Positions 57,884 through 64,000 of a DNA stretch of 64,000 bases are shown in pieces. The stretch comes from Duganella aceris (lineage in GTDB: Bacteria; Pseudomonadota; Gammaproteobacteria; Burkholderiales; Burkholderiaceae_D). Within the stretch, counting starts at the first letter, position 1. Each line of letters opens with the position of its first letter. Both the position numbers and the translations under genes were made by a program. Under the pieces are notes generated by a model that made no database searches, was not told where the DNA came from, and saw nothing but the letters and a program-made list of their open reading frames with translations. Where the stretch lies: contig NZ_JAADJT010000007.1 in assembly GCF_011090165.1 (NCBI RefSeq), positions 344,266-408,265 of the forward strand. Direction: 5' to 3'.

Positions 57884-57960
57884 TGGGGTGGCTGATGGGG
57901 CTCGAACCCACGACAACAGGAATCACAATCCTGGACTCTACCAACTGAGCTACAGCCACC
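57884..57960 (-). tRNA. tRNA-His (anticodon GTG)
   Basis: 77 bases on the minus strand, including an encoded 3' CCA (57884-57886 complement). The acceptor stem has the extra 5' G (-1) paired to C73, a hallmark of tRNA-His. The D arm TAGCTCAGTTGGTAGA, anticodon GTG (complement of 57924-57926) and the T loop GGTTCGA are all standard. Confidence 0.97.
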
Positions 57961-58062
57961 ACTGTCTTACTTCACATATTTAGCTTATCGCTGAACAGGT
58001 GCCGAATTATACAAGCCTGTTTTGAATCCTGCAAATCTAAATGCCAAATTTTTTCAAATTGC

Positions 58063-58908
58063 CTAAACGGCCACTTTTTCCACCACCGGGTGCAGACCCA
58101 GCAGATTGGCGAAGGCCGGCGCCAGCGCGCTGACCTCGGCCGTGGTGTAGCCGCGCAGCGTGGCCGCCGCCGCGCCGCCCAGCGACGTCGGCCGCAACAG
58201 GCCGGCGCCTTCCAGCAATCGCCCCAGCTGGCGCGCCACCGCGTCGCCGGTATCGATCAAGGTCACGTCGCCGCGCGCGTGCGCCTGCAACACGCGCTCG
58301 ATGCCGGTTTTGACGAAAGGATAGTGGGTGCAGCCCAGCACCAGCGTATCGGCGCCCTGGTCGAGCAGCGGCGCGATGTATTTCTCCAGCATGGCGGCGA
58401 TGGCCGGCGCCTCCAGGTCGCCCAGTTCGATCTGATCGACCAGGCCCACCGCCGGCTGCAAGAGGAACTCGGCCTTGCTGGCGTCGCTGATCTGCTGGCG
58501 CAGCTCCAGGAACTTCTGGCCCTGCAAAGTGCGCGCCGTCGCCAGCACCCCGACCTTGCCGTTGCGCGACGCCGCCGCCGCCGGCTTCAAGCCTGGCTCG
58601 ACGCCGACCACCGGCAACTCCGGATAACGCGCCCGCACCGCCTTGATCGCGGCCACGGTGGCGGTATTGCAGGCCACCACCAGCGCCTTGGCGCCCCGCG
58701 ACAACAAAAAATCCGTCACGGCCAGCGCGCGGTCGACGACGAACTGCTCGGTCTTGTCGCCATACGGCGCATGGCCGGAATCGGCGAAGTACATCAGATG
58801 CTCGTGCGGCAGCTGCGCGCGGATATGGCGCAGCACCGACAGTCCGCCCACGCCGGAATCGAAGACGCCGATCGGAGACTCGGCCGGGTCGGGGCGGACG
58901 CTGTGCAT
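58063..58908 (-). CDS. murI: Glutamate racemase MurI
   Basis: 281 aa from ATG 58908; a longer start at 58956 lies inside fumA. MurI makes D-glutamate for peptidoglycan. Catalytic motifs are IGVFDSGVGGLSV near the N-terminus, the first Cys in CNTAT, and the second Cys in LGCTHYP. The start codon overlaps the stop of the fumarase gene by one base (TGATG), so translation is likely coupled. Third and last gene of a yqhA-fumA-murI operon. Confidence 0.97.
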   Translation of the reverse strand: MHSVRPDPAESPIGVFDSGVGGLSVLRHIRAQLPHEHLMYFADSGHAPYGDKTEQFVVDRALAVTDFLLSRGAKALVVACNTATVAAIKAVRARYPELPVVGVEPGLKPAAAASRNGKVGVLATARTLQGQKFLELRQQISDASKAEFLLQPAVGLVDQIELGDLEAPAIAAMLEKYIAPLLDQGADTLVLGCTHYPFVKTGIERVLQAHARGDVTLIDTGDAVARQLGRLLEGAGLLRPTSLGGAAAATLRGYTTAEVSALAPAFANLLGLHPVVEKVAV

Positions 58909-60437
58909 CAGGCAGTGACGATGGACACGTTCAACTGCTCGATCTTGGCCTTCCATTCCGCAGGGCCGGTGTTGTGCACCGACGTGCCCTTGGAATCGAC
59001 CGCCACCGTTACCGGCATGTCGACCACGTCGAACTCGTAGATCGCTTCCATGCCCATGTCGGCAAAGCCCAGCACCTTGGCGCCCTTGATCGCCTTCGAC
59101 ACCAGGTAGGCCGAGCCGCCGACCGCCATCAGGTAGGCCGACTGGTGCTTCTGGATCGATTCGATCGCCACCGGACCGCGCTCGGCCTTGCCGATCATCG
59201 CGATCAGACCGGTTTTCTCCAGCATCATGTCGGTGAACTTGTCCATGCGGGTCGCGGTGGTCGGGCCGGCCGGGCCGACCACTTCATCGCGCACCGGATC
59301 GACCGGGCCGACGTAGTAGATCACGCGGTTCTTGAAATCGACCGGCAATTCCTCGCCCTTGGCCAGCATGTCCTGGATGCGCTTGTGCGCGGCATCGCGG
59401 CCGGTCAGCATCTTGCCGTTCAACAGCAGGGTCTGGCCCGGGGTCCACGAGGCGACTTCTTCCTTGGTCAGCGTGTTCAGGTCGACACGCTTGGATTTTT
59501 CGGTGTCCGGCGCCCAGCTGACGTCCGGCCAGGTCGACATCGGCGGCGGCGTCATGTAGGCCGGGCCGGAGCCGTCCAGCACGAAGTGGCCGTGGCGGGT
59601 CGCGGCGCAGTTCGGGATCATCGCCACAGGCTTGGACGCGGCGTGGGTCGGATAGGTCATGATCTTCACGTCCAGCACGGTCGTCAGGCCGCCCAGGCCC
59701 TGCGCGCCGATGCCCAGCGCATTGATCTTGTCGCACAGCTCGATGCGCAGTTCTTCCAGCTTGTTCTGCGGGCCGCGCTGCTTCAGTTCGAACATGTCGA
59801 TGTCTTCCATCAGCACTTCCTTCGCCATCAGCATCGCCTTCTCGGCGGTGCCGCCGATGCCGATGCCCAGCATGCCCGGCGGGCACCAGCCGGCGCCCAT
59901 GGTCGGCACGGTCTTCAGCACCCAGTCGATCAGCGAATCGGAAGGATTCATCATGATCATCTTGGATTTGTTTTCCGAGCCGCCGCCCTTGGCCGCGACC
60001 TTGACGTCGACGGTGTTGCCCTCGACCAGTTCCATGTGCACCACGGCCGGGGTGTTGTCCTTGGTGTTCTTGCGGTCGAAATGCGGATCGGCCACGATCG
60101 ACGCGCGCAGCTTGTTGTCGTCGAAGTTGTAGGCGCGGCGCACGCCTTCGTTGACGGCGTCGGTGACGGTGCCGCTGAAACCTTCGAAGCGCACGCCCAT
60201 GCCGATCTTCAGGAACACGTTGACGATGCCGGTGTCCTGGCAGATCGGACGCTTGCCCTCGGCGCACATGCGCGAGTTGGTCAGGATCTGCGCGATCGCA
60301 TCTTTAGCGGCCGGACTCTGTTCGTGTTCGTAGGCGCGCGCCAGGTGTTCGATATAGTCGGCGGGATGGTAATAGCTGATGTATTGGAGCGCGGCGGCGA
60401 CGGATTCGATCAGGTCTTCTTGCTTTATGATGGTCAT
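58908..60437 (-). CDS. fumA: Class I (iron-sulfur) fumarate hydratase
   Basis: 509 aa. Interconverts fumarate and malate in the TCA cycle with a [4Fe-4S] cluster. The N-terminal Fe-S hydrolyase domain has KRPICQDTGIVNVF and AGWCPPGMLGIGIGGT; the IPNCAATRHGH segment holds another cluster Cys. The C-terminal beta domain is fused, as in the one-subunit FumA/FumB type. Located between the yqhA-like gene (16-base gap) and murI (one-base overlap). Confidence 0.97.
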   Translation of the reverse strand: MTIIKQEDLIESVAAALQYISYYHPADYIEHLARAYEHEQSPAAKDAIAQILTNSRMCAEGKRPICQDTGIVNVFLKIGMGVRFEGFSGTVTDAVNEGVRRAYNFDDNKLRASIVADPHFDRKNTKDNTPAVVHMELVEGNTVDVKVAAKGGGSENKSKMIMMNPSDSLIDWVLKTVPTMGAGWCPPGMLGIGIGGTAEKAMLMAKEVLMEDIDMFELKQRGPQNKLEELRIELCDKINALGIGAQGLGGLTTVLDVKIMTYPTHAASKPVAMIPNCAATRHGHFVLDGSGPAYMTPPPMSTWPDVSWAPDTEKSKRVDLNTLTKEEVASWTPGQTLLLNGKMLTGRDAAHKRIQDMLAKGEELPVDFKNRVIYYVGPVDPVRDEVVGPAGPTTATRMDKFTDMMLEKTGLIAMIGKAERGPVAIESIQKHQSAYLMAVGGSAYLVSKAIKGAKVLGFADMGMEAIYEFDVVDMPVTVAVDSKGTSVHNTGPAEWKAKIEQLNVSIVTA

Positions 60438-60453
60438 GGTGTTCTCGCGAAGG

Positions 60454-61050
60454 TTAATGGGATTTGGAGTCGTGGTGGGTCATCGTGGTGATGCGGTCGG
60501 TGTAGGCGATCGCCAGCGCCGACAGCAGGAACACCACATGGATGCCGGTTTGCGCCAGCAGCGTCTTCTCGGTGTAGACGCCGGCGTTGATGAAGGTCTT
60601 CAGCAGATGGATCGACGAGATGCCGATGATCGCCATCGCCAGCTTGGTCTTGAGCACGGCCGCGTTCACGTGCGACAGCCACTCCGGCTGGTCCGGATGG
60701 CCATCGAGGTTCATGCGCGAGATGAAGGTTTCGTAGCCGCCGATGATCACCATCACCAGCAGGTTGGAGATCATCACCACGTCGATCAGGCCGAGCACCA
60801 CCAGCATGATGGTGGTCTCGTTGAGTTTGCTTGGAAGGGCGGCGTCCGGCACGGCCACGGCCTGGAAGATATGCTGCAGCGACGCCTCGTTGCCGAGCAC
60901 GGCGCCGATCAGGTCCTTGAGCTCGACCCAGAAATGGAAAACGTAGACGCATTGCGCCAGGATCAAGCCCAGGTACAGCGGCAACTGCAACCAGCGCGTC
61001 ATGAAGATAAAGGCGGGGAGGGGACGCAGTTTGGCGTTAGGCTCGGTCAT
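60454..61050 (-). CDS. YqhA/UPF0114 family membrane protein
   Basis: 198 aa from ATG 61050, with AAGGAG upstream; an earlier start at 61365 would overlap acs. Four membrane helices (about 20-40, 72-95, 125-145 and 165-185), with the family features FMTRWLQLPLYLGLI, NLLVMVIIGGYETFISR and KTKLAMAIIGISSIHLLKTFI. The family is uncharacterised (TIGR00645/UPF0114). It is the first gene of a probable operon with fumA and murI and is divergent from acs. Confidence 0.93.
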   Translation of the reverse strand: MTEPNAKLRPLPAFIFMTRWLQLPLYLGLILAQCVYVFHFWVELKDLIGAVLGNEASLQHIFQAVAVPDAALPSKLNETTIMLVVLGLIDVVMISNLLVMVIIGGYETFISRMNLDGHPDQPEWLSHVNAAVLKTKLAMAIIGISSIHLLKTFINAGVYTEKTLLAQTGIHVVFLLSALAIAYTDRITTMTHHDSKSH

Positions 61051-61273
61051 TACAGCAGGACTCCTTAAAATGAGGCAGTATGAAGACTGCCGACATTTTA
61101 CACGTGCAGCGCAGCAAATCGCAGCATCATGTGGATACCGCTTAGGGTCGATGAAAAATTGGTAAAATTGACGAGAGCACCATCCTCCGCCGGGGAGTGC
61201 GGGCCTGTAAGGGCACAGTAAGCGACAAAGTTTATGTTTGTGGCAAACGAATACAACAACACTGGAGACATGT
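61051..61273. promoter_or_regulatory. Divergent intergenic region between yqhA and acs
   Basis: 223 bases carrying both promoters by necessity. I see AAGGAG before yqhA and GGAGA before acs, but no convincing -35/-10 pair for either. Possible -10-like TAAAAT at 61163-61168 is unsupported by a good -35. Confidence 0.3.
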
Positions 61274-63262
<1,989 letters not shown>

Positions 63263-63276
63263 GCCAACCCACCGTC

Positions 63277-63296
63277 ATTCCCGCGAAAGCGGGAAT
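63277..63296. repeat. dRS3-like 20-bp inverted repeat
   Basis: ATTCCC-GCGAAAGC-GGGAAT, identical in form to the Neisseria dRS3 consensus ATTCCC-N8-GGGAAT. The whole is an 8-bp stem (ATTCCCGC/GCGGGAAT) with loop GAAA, 14 bases after acs. It may also serve as the acs terminator. Such repeats are spread in several betaproteobacteria. Confidence 0.75.
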
Positions 63297-63359
63297 CCAT
63301 ACGGAGTTCGCTATAAGGTACGCGTTGGAGCAGTTAAGAGGCCGGAGAGGCAAATAATG

Positions 63360-63388
63360 TTGGTACTCCCCGGAATCTTTGCTATAAT
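63360..63388 (+). promoter_or_regulatory. Promoter of tRNA-Ser
   Basis: TTGGTA (63360-63365), exactly 17 bases, then a perfect TATAAT (63383-63388). It lies 31 bases before the 5' end of the tRNA. Confidence 0.85.
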
Positions 63389-63418
63389 TCGCGGCTTCTC
63401 CGGAAGGGGAAGAATGCA

Positions 63419-63509
63419 GGAGAGGTGGATGAGTGGTTGAAGTCGCACGCCTGGAAAGCGTGTATAGGTTCATAGCCTATCGGGGGTTCGAATCCCCCTC
63501 TCTCCGCCA
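63419..63509 (+). tRNA. tRNA-Ser (anticodon GGA)
   Basis: 91 bases with encoded CCA (63507-63509) and discriminator G. Acceptor stem GGAGAGG / TCTCTCC, anticodon stem CACGC/GCGTG with GGA at 63453-63455. A long class II variable arm (TATAGGTTCATAGCCTAT region) and T loop GGTTCGAATCC complete it. Confidence 0.97.
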
Positions 63510-63543
63510 AGATTAGTACCGGAAGGTACAAAGAAGCATAAAA

Positions 63544-63578
63544 AACCGCAGTTCTCATAGGAGACTGCGGTTTTTTTT
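63544..63578 (+). terminator. Intrinsic terminator of tRNA-Ser
   Basis: Stem CCGCAGT(T)CTC / GAGACTGCGG with loop ATAG and one bulged T, followed by eight T residues (63571-63578). Confidence 0.9.
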
Positions 63579-64000
63579 GTCCTCAGATGTGCGCCAATGT
63601 CCGAGGAAATCCGATACTTCATTCTCTATTGCGGAGCTCCTTATAAGCAGGACTCTTTTGCCTATGGAGTTTCGGTGCATGTCGGACCCGTCTTGGGCTG
63701 GCAGCCGCCACAAGCAGATTGAATGCGGCAAAGGCACAACCGATATGCCATTTCAATCGACTAGCGCTGGCATAGCGGCCGCAGGTAGTGGACCTCGATG
63801 GCAACGTTCCCTGCGAATCGGCTTAGCACCGGCCATCGAACCTAGCGTTGTTAAAGTGCGTGCCTGCAATCCTTCAACTGTAGTGATCGCGACTTGATCT
63901 GACAGTTACCCGGTTTGAAGCCTGCGACTGTCAGGTCAAATTCAGCTGTTCAGTGTGGTGATTTTATCGCGCCACGCCTCCTTTCCGTCAACTAGAGTTT
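63579..64000. other. Unassigned region at the window end
   Basis: 422 bases with no gene that I can support. Short open frames on both strands (such as 63577-63897 on plus and 63619-63804 on minus) have poor start sites and unlike codon use. G+C is lower than in the flanking genes. An inverted repeat CTGACAGT (63899-63906) / ACTGTCAG (63927-63934) is present. The piece lies directly downstream of a tRNA gene, so part of an inserted element or a degraded gene is possible; I cannot identify it. Confidence 0.4.

Noticed and set aside
63577..63897. 106-codon ORF at the window end
   Set aside because: Starts inside the T tract of the tRNA-Ser terminator and lacks an RBS; composition unlike the neighbours.

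Overview
The window reads as one contiguous stretch of a high-GC betaproteobacterial chromosome. The most likely source is the Oxalobacteraceae (Massilia, Duganella or Janthinobacterium type). This rests on the order nusA-infB-rbfA-truB-typA, strong G/C bias at third codon positions, a PEP-CTERM anchored exoprotein, a PHA-synthase-like DUF3141 protein, a CheR/CheB-docking chemoreceptor and class I fumarase. The genus is an inference; no rRNA gene is present to settle it.

Layout. (1) 1-7060: translation and ribosome maturation block, with the nusA 3' end, infB, rbfA and truB, then typA from its own promoter, closed by an intrinsic terminator. (2) 7152-15849: mixed single genes: PEP-CTERM protein, DUF3141 hydrolase, GNAT acetyltransferase divergent from an XRE-cupin regulator, dusA, an MCP ending in a CheR-docking pentapeptide, a tandem pair of secreted TonB-C-like mini-proteins, and a Tyr/Pro-rich lipoprotein. 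(3) 15907-51422: a type VI secretion (T6SS) superlocus. Rightward it carries tssB, tssC, hcp, tssE, tssF, tssG, tssH(clpV), vgrG, a MORN/YwqK-like protein, a DUF4280 PAAR-like protein, then tssJ, tssK, tssL, tssM, a formyltransferase-like protein and tssA. All 13 core components are present, plus a PAAR-like tip candidate. (4) 51423-57862: a 41-aa ORF, an unknown protein, a CheY-like regulator, a hybrid histidine kinase, a coiled-coil membrane protein, and a carboxymuconolactone-decarboxylase-like gene divergent from lysR. (5) 57884-64000: tRNA-His, a yqhA-fumA-murI operon, acs, a dRS3-like inverted repeat, tRNA-Ser and about 400 bp of unrecognised DNA.

The unusual part is what surrounds and interrupts the T6SS genes. 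Upstream and divergent lie an ABC-type binding-protein/permease fusion, a second permease with no ATPase gene, and an unknown 591-aa protein. In front of tssB lie a 217-aa and a 1718-aa protein that share one reading frame, are separated by a single TAG, and end in a very long low-complexity tail with in-frame 9-bp tandem repeats. Between the PAAR-like gene and tssJ are a small membrane protein, a periplasmic solute-binding protein and two glutamate-transporter-family (DAACS) proteins. By eye, both DAACS proteins have lost the NMDGT and Asn/Asp sodium-site residues, and both ABC permeases have eroded or shortened EAA loops. My leading hypothesis is a T6SS subtype that carries a transporter-derived membrane complex which may sense or anchor rather than transport.

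Other notable points are two strong hairpins flanking hcp, a His/Gly-rich insert in ClpV, a TssM without a Walker A motif, and a likely LysR box overlapping the lysR start codon.
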